From: Ceratopteris richardii
Lineage: Eukaryota; Streptophyta; Polypodiopsida; Polypodiales; Pteridaceae
Assembly: GCA_020310875.1 (NCBI GenBank)
Contig: CM035431.1
Location: 18,424,267 to 18,488,266 of the forward strand
Length of the DNA stretch: 64,000 bases
Reading direction: 5' to 3'
Below, piece after piece: positions 54,208-64,000 of this stretch. Made by a program: the position numbers and the translations under genes. The notes under the pieces are model-generated. The model ran no database searches, was not told the DNA's origin, and was given only the letters and a program-made list of their open reading frames with translations. The first letter of the stretch is position 1. The number at the start of each line of letters is the position of its first letter.

Positions 54208-55900
54208 TCAGCCCCCACAAGGTAACAAGCCTAAAGCTTTGTGAAAAGCTTCAAACTTTTCCCATGGAAGAGCTTTGGTGAATATGTCTACCATAGTATC
54301 TTGTGTAGGCACATATACCAAATCAATATCTCTTGCATGAAGGCGCTCTCTCACATAGTGATAATGCACTTCAATATGTTTGGCCCGTGCATGAAACACT
54401 TTGGTTTCGTGGAACATCCAGAGCACTCTGACTATCTATGAGAATATGCGTAGCAGCATCAATCTCCATGCAAAGATCCATCAATAGGCATCTCAACCAT
54501 ATACACTCCATTGTAGCTGTGAAAACTGCCCTGTATTTAGCTTCACAACTTGATGTCGCCACTGTAGGTTGCTTCTTACTCAACCAAGATATGCATGAGT
54601 CTCTAAGGAAAAAGCAATTACCACTAGTGGACACACGAGTATCATAACAACCAGCCCAATCACTATATGTAAAAGCATGCAAGCATGGCTGAATATCTCT
54701 ACCATAAAAGAGACCTAAACTCAAAGTGCCTCGGAGATATCTAAACACACGTTTCACCGCTTGCCAATGCTTAGTGCCAGGGCTATGCATGAATCGACTC
54801 AACTGGGAAACTGCATACTGTATATCCGGCCTTGTGTTGCATGCATATATAAGATATCCCACAACTTGCTGATAAAGAGAAGTGTCAAATGCATCACTAG
54901 AATCCTCAACCGAGAACCTAAATCCTGTCTCAACTAGTGTGGAAGTTGGCTTGCAATCCTCAAAATCAAAACGCTGAAGTAGTTTTTCAACATACTTTGC
55001 TTGATGCATAACAATTCCCCCCTCAATGGGTACAAACTGGATGCCAAGATAGTAGCTTAAAAGGCCAAGATAAGTGACATCAAAAGAATGTTGTAAATCA
55101 ACCATAAGAATGTCAAGCTTTGCATCACATGACCCAATCAAGAGTATGTCATCGACATAAAGAACAAGCACTATAAGATCAGCCCCATTTTTGCGTACAT
55201 AGAGTGTGCTTTCAATCGGACTACATGTGAAGCCAAGAGCAATCAAGTGCTTATGTATTTTGTCATACCATGCACGTGGAGCTTACTTGAGACCATACAA
55301 GGCTTTATGCAAGCGACAAACCATATGCTCTTTCCCTTTCATAGCAAATCCAGGAGGTTGCTTCACATAGACCTCTTCTTGTAAATCTCCATTCAAGAAG
55401 GCTGTTTTTATGTCCAATTGATGCACTTTCCAACCTTGATGGGCAGCCAATGCAACCACCGTACGAATGGTAGTCATGCGTGAAGTAGGTGCAAAAGTTT
55501 CCTCATAGTCAATGCCATATTGTTGCGCATATCCTTTGGCAACCAATCTAGCTTTGTAGCGATCAATGCTACCATCAGGTTTTCTCTTAATCTTGTAAAC
55601 CCACTTTGTACCAATGTCATTCTTTCCTTTTGGCAATTCACATAACTCCCAAGTACCATTCCTATGTATGGAATCCATTTCTGATTGCATAGCACTCATC
55701 CATTGTGGATCGTCACATGCATCTTCAAAAGAAAGTGGCTTTTCATTACATGTTGTAGCAATAAGAGAATAATCCACAAAATTACTTGATGCATGGTGAG
55801 AGCTTGATCTTGTTCTACCAAGTAAAGGTGCACTCAATTTGCTGTCGTGCAAAGTTTGTTTCAACCACGTTGGCATAGATTGTGCAGTCTTGATAGACAT
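54208..55900 (-). pseudogene. Element F RT and RNase H
   Basis: Minus strand. W-E-L pattern NGTWELCELPKGKNDIGTKWVYKIK, RYKARLVAKGYAQQYGIDYEETF, QLDIKTAFLNGDLQEEVYVKQPPGF, LHKALYGLK, catalytic YVDDILLIGS (about 55150), then RNase H with TSGNCFFLRDSCISWLSKKQPTVATSS and HIEVHYHYVRE near the end. Typical copia RT-RNase H. Confidence 0.9.
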
Positions 55901-55945
55901 GTGTTCATTATGTAAAACATCTTCAATATTTTCACTCTAGCACAA

Positions 55946-56561
55946 TGGTAAGTACCAACGTGAGGAGCTCCACCTCATAAATGTCAATCCGCAGAGACCT
56001 GAGGATCGGTATGAAGACCATGAGCAAGTGAAGTGCACAAGTGCATGAGTGAAAGCATACAAACATGCACACACATACACACACACACGCACACAAGGTA
56101 AGAGCAAAGAGTGGAACAATGGAAGGACTTGAATTACAAAAGAACTCTCTTACAAAGTTGAAATCTACAACAAGCTAACCCCCAAAATGAGCTCTCTAGC
56201 CCTTTTTATAGTTTTTTGAGTAGTTTTGGCCCTGTCTAGACCTAGTGTTCGGCCTAGTTAAAAAATAGGTTCCAAGGCTTATTTGGGGGCTCAAACGGAG
56301 TCTAAAAATTATGAAAACTGGTAGGATGACACTTCTACTACTCCTGAAGCTTGAGGACTCCTTAGCTTGAACAAAATGGAGTTCTAAAAATAGAAAATGG
56401 TATTTACAACGGTTTTTAGTGATAAAAATCACTATATCTATAGGGATTTCTTCTGAAAATTTGACATGTGCTTCTTGGAGATCCCTACATGCTCCTTCTT
56501 CTTTAGTGTGTCCACTTCATTGATGCGCTTCGCTGCTTGTGTGTGACCTTGACTGTCAACA
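55946..56561 (-). repeat. Element E 3' LTR (left)
   Basis: About 616 bp, like the C LTRs over most of its length (GAAGACCATGAGCAAGTGAA, CTCAAACGGAGTC), ending GTCAACA at 56561. TATA complement 56203-56210. The left edge (TGGTAAG) is less like the family end and is placed by length. Confidence 0.8.
56203..56210 (-). promoter_or_regulatory. TATA box in the element E LTR
   Basis: Minus strand TATAAAAA in the shared core promoter block. Confidence 0.55.
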
Positions 56562-56571
56562 CTCCCCCCCC
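56562..56571 (-). other. Element E polypurine tract
   Basis: G run on the minus strand next to the LTR, as in C. Confidence 0.75.
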
Positions 56572-56649
56572 TCTAGAGTCTATCGTCCCAGACAGACCCT
56601 CGCTGTAGTGGTAGTTCCATGTAGTGTGTGGAGGGATAGTGTCCATCAT

Positions 56650-57400
56650 GTAGCCATAAGAGTGGTCCATCTTCCAATTGTAGCTTGGGTAGTGGTCTGG
56701 TTCATCATTTTATCATTGCTACCTTTGTATGGACTTCTTCCCTGTACGCAAGCTTGATGGTGTCTGTGTGAGCATGCTCTTGCAGTTGTCACCATTGTTG
56801 CAATCTTTGTGTGGAGGTGTCGATTGAATCTTGCAATGATGTAATCCTCCTTATAGGGATCCATTTCAAAATAGTGTTTGGCCCTATAGACATAAGCTCT
56901 GTCCTCTGTATCTTTGGGTGGTCGCTGAATTTTGGTATCCAGCGTTGTTGGCTCTTTGGCTCTTTGGAAGCTAGTCGTACTTTGAGCTTCCACACCCATA
57001 CCCTTTTCGGTTGCCTTTTTATGATTGTCGAAGAGGTGGGTTGATTTTCTTTGGTTCTTTGTGCTTGGTGTTGACCCTTGCTTCTCCTTGGCATCTTTGT
57101 GGAAGCTTTGCTTGTGAGGGATATTTGGGGTGTTTGTGCATGTAAGAGTGTCTGGGGTACCCACATTTGTAATCACCCTTTTTGAGCTGCAACTAACTTC
57201 GTTGGCACCCAAATTTGTATGTTATTATGGTCGGCCTCCCTGGATTGCTTTGGTACCCAAATTTGTCAAAGACCGTAGGATTGAGCTGGTCCTCTTATTC
57301 TTTTAGCATGGTTGGCTTGCCTCACTGGGAAGGGTTGTGGCAAAGCTGGTGGTTATTCTCCTTTTCGTACCCAAATTTGCTTCATGCCCTGAGCTTCTTT
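56650..57400 (-). pseudogene. Element E W-V-P-K repeat ORF
   Basis: Minus strand, motifs MKQIWVRKGE, MWVPQTLL, RVWVWKLK, QRWIPK and LKWIPIRR, in the same order as in C. Basic, low-complexity, no enzyme domain. Confidence 0.62.
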
Positions 57401-57639
57401 CTTCTCAAATTCTGTCTGTCTAGTTGATATAGCAGATGTCTTTTTTGCTTGCCTCTTTGGTGGAGTTACACTCGCATTAGTATGTGAAAGAGAAGAGAGG
57501 TTTGCTGGCCCTTGAGCTTGTGCTTCCATGAGTGAGTCCTTTGACTTTGTAGGGTTATTAACACACACAACATTTTCTTTGCAAAGCGTAGTTTCAAAAG
57601 AACTAAGAAAATGTGGGACCTCTGGATTTGTGAGCATGC

Positions 57640-57990
57640 AATTGCCTAATTCTAATGCAATACATTGTCCATGTACCCAAACTTGAAGGATTTGACTTCT
57701 TAGATTCAAGTTGACTGCATGGTCATAAATCCAATCTTGACCCAAGACAAGTGGCTCTATAAGGTCCTCATCTTGACATACTAGCATTTTGACTTTCATG
57801 GGCATATCTTGAAGGTAGATGGGAAGTTCCACCTCACCCAAACAAGGGGTTTCCACACCTCCCAAACCTATGAGATAGGCGTCTATGGGCTTGATGTTCA
57901 ATTGTAGATCTTGGCAGTATGAAAGTCTAACTGCACTAGTTGCTGCACCTGAGTCAATCAATGCTCTCACAGTCCTTACATCCTTCCCTT
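57640..57990 (-). pseudogene. Element E second retropepsin-like domain
   Basis: Minus strand ALIDSGAATSAVRLSYCQDL, DAYLIGLGGVETPCLGEVEL, LVLGQDWIYDHAVNLNLRSQ. All landmark residues of the type are present in this copy. Confidence 0.82.
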
Positions 57991-58079
57991 GTCCTATTGC
58001 TATGTTCACAAATGGACGTCGATCAATTATTTGAGAAGCAAGTGCACTTGATGTTTGACACATGGCCATGTGGTATCTT

Positions 58080-59480
58080 GGGGCCTCATATCTAGGCAGG
58101 CGTCTTAACTTATTTCTCCTAATGCGTTCTCTAGCCTCTGCCTGTGCTTCTTCTCTAACCCTTAACTCTTCTTCTTTTCGCTTCTTAGCAGTGTTGAGTC
58201 TCTTTAGCATATCCTCTGTAAGGGGTTCTTGATATATCTTGACTCGACAACCACTGATATAGTTTGGCAAGATATCACCTTCTAGTGTGGCCAATTGAAC
58301 TACACCGCTAGTGGAAATTCTAGTAATGATCATGGGGCCGTATCCTCATTTTTCCAATTTATGAGCATGTTTCTTTAAGGTATAAACCAACACTAGGTCT
58401 CCCTCTTTCAAGCCTTTATCTTTGATATGGGCATTGAAGTATGCCTTTTGCCTTTTCTTTGCAGCATAGATTTCTACAGCTGCACGTAGCCTTGTCTCAC
58501 CTAAGCATTCTAGGTCAAAGATCCGAGATGACAACTCGTGGCCATTCCACTCATGCTCTTGTGCTACTCGTAAAGTTGGGATTAGGAAGTCCAAAGGTAT
58601 CACAGCATTTTGTCCGAAGACCATCTGAAATGGGGTGGCATTGAGTACTGTTTTGTAGGCAACTCGGTAAGCCCAAACAACATGATGAAGTTGTTTGTCC
58701 CAATCAGAGCGTTATTATTTACGAGTTTGGTCAGTACATTATAGAGGATCTTGTTTGTGCTCTCAGCTTGTCCATTAGCTTATGGATGATAGGGGGCAGA
58801 CTTCTTATGTATCACCAAGAACTCTTGGAGGAAATTTTCAATGACTTCATTCAAGAAGTGTGTGCCTCGATCACTCACTAACTCTATTGGTAGCCCGTAT
58901 CTAGTGAACACATTCTCAAATAAAAACTTAGCTGTAGTTTGAGCATCGTTCTTTGTTGTGGCTTTTACTTCCACCCACTTTGTTAGGTAATCTGTGGCTA
59001 CAATGATGTATTCGGCATGGGAGTTTCTAGTTGGGGGGTTAATAGGACCAACAAAGTCTATACCCCATTTCGAAAATGCACGTCCTCCCATCATTGGCCT
59101 CAATGGCATCTTGTCTTTTCTTATTGGGTACTCCGCACGTTGGCATGTGTCACATTTCTTCACATAAGTATATGCATCCATATGAAGAGTGGGCCACCAA
59201 AGTCTTGAGAATAAAATAGTCTTAATTACTCGGTCAGGACCAAAATGTCCGCCTGCAACATTGCTATGGGCAGTTTCTAAGACTTTCAAATAATCTGATT
59301 CATGAACGCACAGTCTTAAGTAACCATCTTTGCCTCTCCGATATAGGTTTTCGCCTACTAAGGCATAGTCTTTAGCCTCTTGCTCCATGCTTCGTCTTCT
59401 TGCTAGACTAGCCTTGTGAGGTAATGTTCCTGATCTCATAAATTCTACCAATGGAGCACTCCAATCTGGAATTGATGATA
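58080..59480 (-). pseudogene. Element E integrase and basic tail
   Basis: Minus strand. Zinc module HSNVAGGHFGPD ... CDTCQRAE (about 59270-59140), core WGIDFVGPI (about 59070), LVSDRGTHF (about 58880), then VYTLKKHAHKLEK and the charged helix near 58100-58200. Confidence 0.9.
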
Positions 59481-59879
59481 TTTGATAAAGAGTCGCATGC
59501 TCCACCAGGGGTCTCTTTTGGCACATTGGACAATTCTTGATCCACTCATGAATTTCTTTGTCTATACTAGGCCAATACACTCCGAAATGTTTTAGATTTT
59601 GCAATGTTCGTTGTTTAGAATAGTGATTCCCTAGAAATCCTTCATGGGCTTGTTGCAACCAACTACTATGTTCATCGTCCTTGACACAACAAGCTAGAAC
59701 ACCTTCCGTATCTTCTTTATACATGGTTCCTGCCAATATTTGATAGCTTTGTGACCGCACAATTTCATCCTTGTTTGTCTTCACCTTCTTATTTGCGGGT
59801 CCAAAGGTTAGGACTGGTACCAACTTATTTTCCCATTTAGGAACAACTTCTAGATTGAACAGATAAGCATCGGGAAATT

Positions 59880-60330
59880 CATCAGACACTCCTTGCGGTG
59901 GCTCTCCTGAAGTGATGCGAGAAAGGTGATCCGCTCTGAGGTGGGTCTTACCTTGCCTAACAACCACTTCAAAATCATATTCCATTAGTAAGAGGAACCA
60001 TCTTACTAAGCGTCCTATGTTGCAAGGTTTATTGACCAAGTATAATAAAGCTTGATGATCAGTGAAAATTTTGAACTTGTTGGCCAATAGATAGTGTCTA
60101 AACTTCTTTACAGCATATACCATGCCTAACCCTTCTCTTTCGGTTGCGGTGTAGTTTTTTTCAGTAGCGTTCAATTGCCTAGTAGCATAGGCTATAGGCA
60201 AATCTAAATTTCCTTCTCTTGTGGGTTGTGACAACACACATCCTATTGTATAATTGGATGCATCCACATGTACATGGAATGGCTTATTCCAATCCGGAGT
60301 GGTCAGTATTGGTGTTGTGCACAAACGTTT
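59880..60330 (-). pseudogene. Element E RNase H
   Basis: Minus strand FHVHVDASNYTIGCVLSQ, NYTATEREGLGMVYAVKKFRHYLL, FTDHQALLYLVNKP, LRADHLSRI. Confidence 0.9.
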
Positions 60331-60479
60331 CTTCAGCTCATTGGACTTCTCGCATTCGTCGTTCCACTCAAACTTTGTCAACAAGGCATAAAGAGGCTTA
60401 GCTATAATTGCATACATGTGAATAAACCTACGGTAATATCCACAATGGCCCATAAAGGTTTGTACCTCTTTAACATTCC

Positions 60480-61220
60480 TTGGCCTCGGCAGCTCCGCAA
60501 TGGCTTTTACTTTTTCCTCATCTGTTGATATTCCATTCTTAGAAACAATATGACTTAAGATTTTACCTTGACGTACCATGAACACACACTTTTCTGGGTT
60601 CAGACACACTCGGTATTGTCTACACTTGTTGAAAATCTGTTTGAGTTCAAGAATGTGACATCTTCTTTCTTGGGAATGAGCACATAGATCATCCACATAT
60701 ACTTCTAAGCTCTTTCACAAGAACTCTTTGAAGACATGACATATGATCCTTTGGAATGTTGCAAGTGCATTAGTCAGCCCAAATGGCATCACACAAAATG
60801 CAAAGACTCCCCACTCTGTGGCAAAGGCCGTTTTGTGCTAATCTTCTGTGGCAATGGCTACTTGGTTGTAACCTGAAAATCCATCAAGGAAGCTATAAAC
60901 TTCCTTGCCCGCAATATGCTCCAATAAATGATCAGTGATTGGAAGTGGATACTATCTCTAATCATAGCGGCATTAACTTTTTTAAGGTTAATACACACAC
61001 ATGTAACTTTCCATTCTTCTTGGGCACCACTACAACGGGGGACACCCATTCAGTATGCTCAATTTCATAGATGAATCCGGCTTCAATCAATCTGTCGATT
61101 TCTTCTTTTATTTTGGTTGCATATGTGTCATTATATGTGTAGGGCTTCTGTTTGGTGGGCTTGGCATCTGCTATCATGGGGATCGTATGAGAAAAAACCT
61201 TCAGATCTACTCCCTTCAAG
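60480..61220 (-). pseudogene. Element E reverse transcriptase
   Basis: Minus strand KQKPYTYNDTYATKIKEEID, VSPVVVVPKKNGKLHVC, a DDLCAHS active-site region (about 60690) and GKILSHIVSKNGI. Same family as A and B, more decayed. Confidence 0.88.
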
Positions 61221-62160
61221 TCTCTATAGTGTCAGGCAAACATGTCCCTATATTCCCTTAACAAAGCTACCAACTTTGCTTCCTCTTCCTTACTTAGGTC
61301 GTCTCCTATGTATGTACATCTCTCTTCATTTTCTTCAATGGTGACTACGACTTTTTTTGTCTTTTCTTTGTTATCATACGCTTCTCCTGTTGTGGCCTCT
61401 CTCTTAGGCATTCGTACCAAAATTTTCTGGTCCTCAAAACTTCGTATTTCTTGAAATTCTCTGGTACTTCGAACAATGATTCTTTCTCTTCTTGTTTCAC
61501 TCCTTTTCTTTTCTTTTTCTTTTGACCTCCTTCACTTCCATCCTTTGAATTGACAGTTTTAATGCTTGTGAGAGGTTCTTCTTCCTTTTGGGTAAATACT
61601 CCTATGTCTTTTAGATAGTGCTCTTCGGAAATAAAGCAACTATCCATCACAATGGGCTCTAGATCATCATCATTCTCTTCTTTTTCTATGAAGTCACTAA
61701 GGTCACGTTCTTCTAGCATGGGCTGACACATGAACACTGAGATATCATAACCCTCCTCATCATAATGAGGTGTCCATTGTTCTTCATTCACTGCAACGTC
61801 CATGGTAGCTAAGATTTCTGCCCAACCATGAGGCTCAAATTCCTCATCTGGAAAGATCATCGGTGTATAGGTTGGGTCTCTAATTGGTCTATCTTCTTGA
61901 GAAGTTCCTTTTTCTCTCGCTTTTAGGCGTTTCTCCTCTTCCTTTGCGACCTTGCATATCCACAAATGAGTATCTTCATGCATCGAGGATGTCTCAGATG
62001 AACTTTTAGAATGCACAGAGATCGAATCTTCTTGATCCTTGTGGATAGGATTCCACTGTAGGGGTGGTACATCTCTGAAGGTGTAATCCTTCAAATTGAC
62101 CTTGGTGGTGACCCCTAAGCAATGCAAGTACAAGGAGTTGGTTCCCCAATCCTGTACAAC
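61220..62160 (-). pseudogene. Element E protease-RT linker
   Basis: Minus strand; HGWAEILATMDVAVNEEQW and YDISVF blocks, K-rich stretch DGSEGGQKKKKRKGVK, as in A at 38040-38990. Confidence 0.7.
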
Positions 62161-62169
62161 TTGCAATTG

Positions 62170-62574
62170 TCATAGGAAGGGCCTTCCTAGGATCATTTTG
62201 TAGGTAGTAGTTTTACCAAAGTCACATATAGCAAAGGTGTGCTCAAACTCTACACCACATGTGGTTAGAGTTATCCCTTCTAGCAATCCTAGAGGTCTTT
62301 CAACATGGCCATCATCCATCTGAAGCTTCATTCTAGTTGGTCTTAATGCAGGTTTACCCCATTGCTTCCATAGGGAAGTGGTCGCAATAGCAACACCAGC
62401 ACCTGAACCTATGATTGCTTTGGTTGTGTAACCTTGGTAGGCGATCGGAAGATAAGTATTACCTTCCTCACCTTCGCTCATGTCCCCTATTTTGTCTAGA
62501 GTTATCTCAGGAACTTTCTGGTTAGAATCTATTTTTGGCATATTGGAAGCAAGTTCTGGAACTTGATCCTTCAC
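62170..62574 (-). pseudogene. Element E protease (first)
   Basis: Minus strand. DKIGDMSEGEEGNTYLPIAY, GAGVAIATTSLW, RPTRMKLQMDDGHVERPLG, and YKMILGRPFL at the end: the ILGRPF-type retropepsin as in A. Confidence 0.85.
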
Positions 62575-62960
62575 ATGATTGATGGGTCAATCACGATTGA
62601 CACGTGGCCCATAATTTCAATCAATCGTGGTAAAAGGATTGTTGACTCAATCGATCACGATTGATGTGTCAATCACGATTGATATGTGGCACGAGGGGTC
62701 TTTCAGTCGTGGTCAAACAGTCGTTGATTGGGTTAGTCACAATTGAGAAGTCCGTCGGGACCGTCGATCACGATTGATGGGTCGATCGCGATTGACGGGT
62801 TGATCACGATTGACACGTGGCACGCGATAGGTCTGTCGGTCATGGTCAATCGGTCATTGACTTTGTCGGTCGCGATTGACGAGTGGATCACGATTGACAG
62901 GTTGGTCGGCAAGTGTCCGTCATCTTTGTCTATCACGATTGACGTGTCGATCACGATTGA
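62575..62960. repeat. Palindromic TCAATCGCGATTGA array, right-hand
   Basis: About 390 bp of the same array, with TCAATCACGATTGA and related copies, between the protease of E and a leader. Confidence 0.9.
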
Positions 62961-63430
62961 TAGAAGACTGATGAATTTTAAATTTTTAAGCACATATTTA
63001 TGAAGCTCTAGGCACGCACAGCATGATTATGTACTTATTTTGGCAAAATGTTCACTTTTTTTGTCGGTCGCGATTGACAGAGGTCAATGCCTCGTGACCT
63101 GCACACTCAAATTTTTTACCTGCTAGAGCTGGTACAACTGCTAGAGATGCCGGTTCCCGCAAAAAATCTTAGAAAACACACAATAGCACAAACATGCAAA
63201 TGCTCTCTCTAGCTCTCTCTCACAAGTGAAATGAGGGGAAATGGTGTCGGAATGGTGATATCACCAAAAAACTAAAATTCTTGCGATAATGGAGATGGAG
63301 GTGGGAGCTGGTGATGATGATGATGATGGTGAAGAAGATAAAGGAAAATAGATCAAAGTGAAGAAAATACCTATGACTCCAACGTCTCAACTCTACATCT
63401 TACCATCACACGCTCGTCCTCAAAGCTCGA
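62961..63430 (-). other. Leader next to the right-hand LTR
   Basis: Minus strand, matches the G leaders: CTAGCAG/GTAAAA donor-like site near 63115, GAGAGAG run near 63210, ATCATCATC run near 63320. Confidence 0.7.
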
Positions 63431-63448
63431 TCCCCAGCAACGGTGCCA
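63431..63448 (-). other. Primer-binding site of the right-hand element (tRNA-Asp type)
   Basis: Minus strand TGGCACCGTTGCTGGGGA. Confidence 0.82.
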
Positions 63449-63456
63449 AAATTTGG

Positions 63457-64000
63457 TGTAGCTCAGTGATGAGTAGCACTTCGTTTAATGTCAATTTGGG
63501 AAGACGTGAGGATGTATGAAGACCTCGAACAAGTGATGGCATAAGTGTGTGAGTGAGAAGCACACTAACATTCACACACATACACGCACACACACATACA
63601 AGGAAAGAACAAAGAGATAGACAATGGAGTTCTTTAGATCTCAAAACTGCTCTTACAAGTTCAATTCTACAACAAGCTAACCTCAAAAATGAGCCCTCTA
63701 GCTCTTTTTATAGTTTCTAACTAGTTTTGGTCCTGTCCAGACCTAGTGTCCGGCCTAGTTAAAAATTAGGTTCTAGGGCCTATTTTAGGGCTCAAATGGA
63801 GTCTAGAAAATATGAAAATTGATAGGTAGGTACATCTAATGCTCCTCAAGCTCAAGGACCCCTTGGCTTGCACAAAATGGAGTCGAAACTATCCAAAAAT
63901 GGTATTTACAAGGTTAAGGTAGTGATGAAAATCATTGTTCAAATGAGGTTTGGATGGCCTATTTGTGAGATCTTCGTTGACTACTTTGTCTGGTTTTGCC
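63457..64000 (-). repeat. G-type 5' LTR, runs off the right edge
   Basis: At least 544 bp, plus strand TGTAGCTCAGTGATGAG onward; matches G LTRs in reverse. TATA complement 63705-63712. About 90 bp should lie beyond the window. Confidence 0.9.
63705..63712 (-). promoter_or_regulatory. TATA box in the right-hand LTR
   Basis: Minus strand TATAAAAA in the shared core promoter block. Confidence 0.6.

Larger units (their letters stand above)
53872..55945 (-). mobile_element. Element F: Ty1/copia 3' half
   Basis: Minus strand; RT and RNase H followed by a polypurine tract and a short LTR. No gag, protease or integrase is present; it stops at 55945 against the LTR of E. A different copia family from H, with a much shorter LTR. 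Broken, with a few interruptions besides the missing 5' half. Confidence 0.85.
55946..62574 (-). mobile_element. Element E: Ty3/gypsy, pol to 3' LTR, minus strand
   Basis: C-like member of the family. Reading on the minus strand: protease, linker, RT, RNase H, integrase, second retropepsin-like domain, W-V-P-K ORF, polypurine tract (56562-56571), LTR. No extra 3' gene. Upstream of the protease it meets the palindromic array at 62575 instead of gag. Broken, with several interruptions. Confidence 0.9.

Overview
The window is plant nuclear DNA made almost entirely of nested LTR retrotransposons. Evidence for a plant is the mix of Ty3/gypsy and Ty1/copia elements with plant-type primer-binding sites (tRNA-Asp, tRNA-Arg and initiator tRNA-Met complements), 5-bp target duplications, and LTRs of 0.6-1.1 kb. 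I see no host protein gene, rRNA gene or complete tRNA gene. The host looks like a large, repeat-rich land-plant genome; the species cannot be told from this sequence. Nearly all coding stretches are fossil retroelement parts.

Layout, left to right. 1-8597 is the 3' part of a Ty3/gypsy element (B): RT, RNase H, integrase, a second protease-like domain, a W-V-P-K repeat ORF, a 3.9-kb extra gene and a complete LTR. 8598-48123 is a second copy of the same family (A), which starts in a partial LTR joined directly to B's LTR and ends in a complete LTR. Two later insertions split the gag of A. The first is a Ty1/copia element H (11147-17602, minus strand, 1081-bp LTRs, duplication TACTT). The second is a related Ty3/gypsy element C (18878-36721, minus strand, duplication CACCA). 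C itself holds a young element D (23384-31363, minus strand, 1032-bp LTRs with about three differences, duplication GGAAC).

48124-64000 is a mosaic. It contains a gag remnant (plus strand), head-to-tail units of a short non-autonomous element G (LTR, leader, palindromic array, 3' region, LTR), a copia 3' half F (minus), a pol-bearing element E (minus), another palindromic array, and an LTR that runs off the right edge. LTR divergence judged by eye (D about 0.3%, H about 2%, C about 4%, A about 4-5%) agrees with the nesting order.

Points that stand out. In the A/B/C/E family a second retropepsin-like domain lies after integrase and differs in type from the usual protease before RT. A and B carry a large gene of unknown function after it, preceded by an RNA hairpin whose pairing is kept in both copies and by a good 3' splice-site-like sequence, an env-like layout. 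The leaders hold arrays of palindromes built on an ATCGCGAT core. D has a primer-binding site that extends into a tRNA-Arg(UCU) copy as far as the anticodon arm and beyond, a 41-bp inverted repeat around pol, and a cluster of nine TTGAC W-box cores in each LTR.
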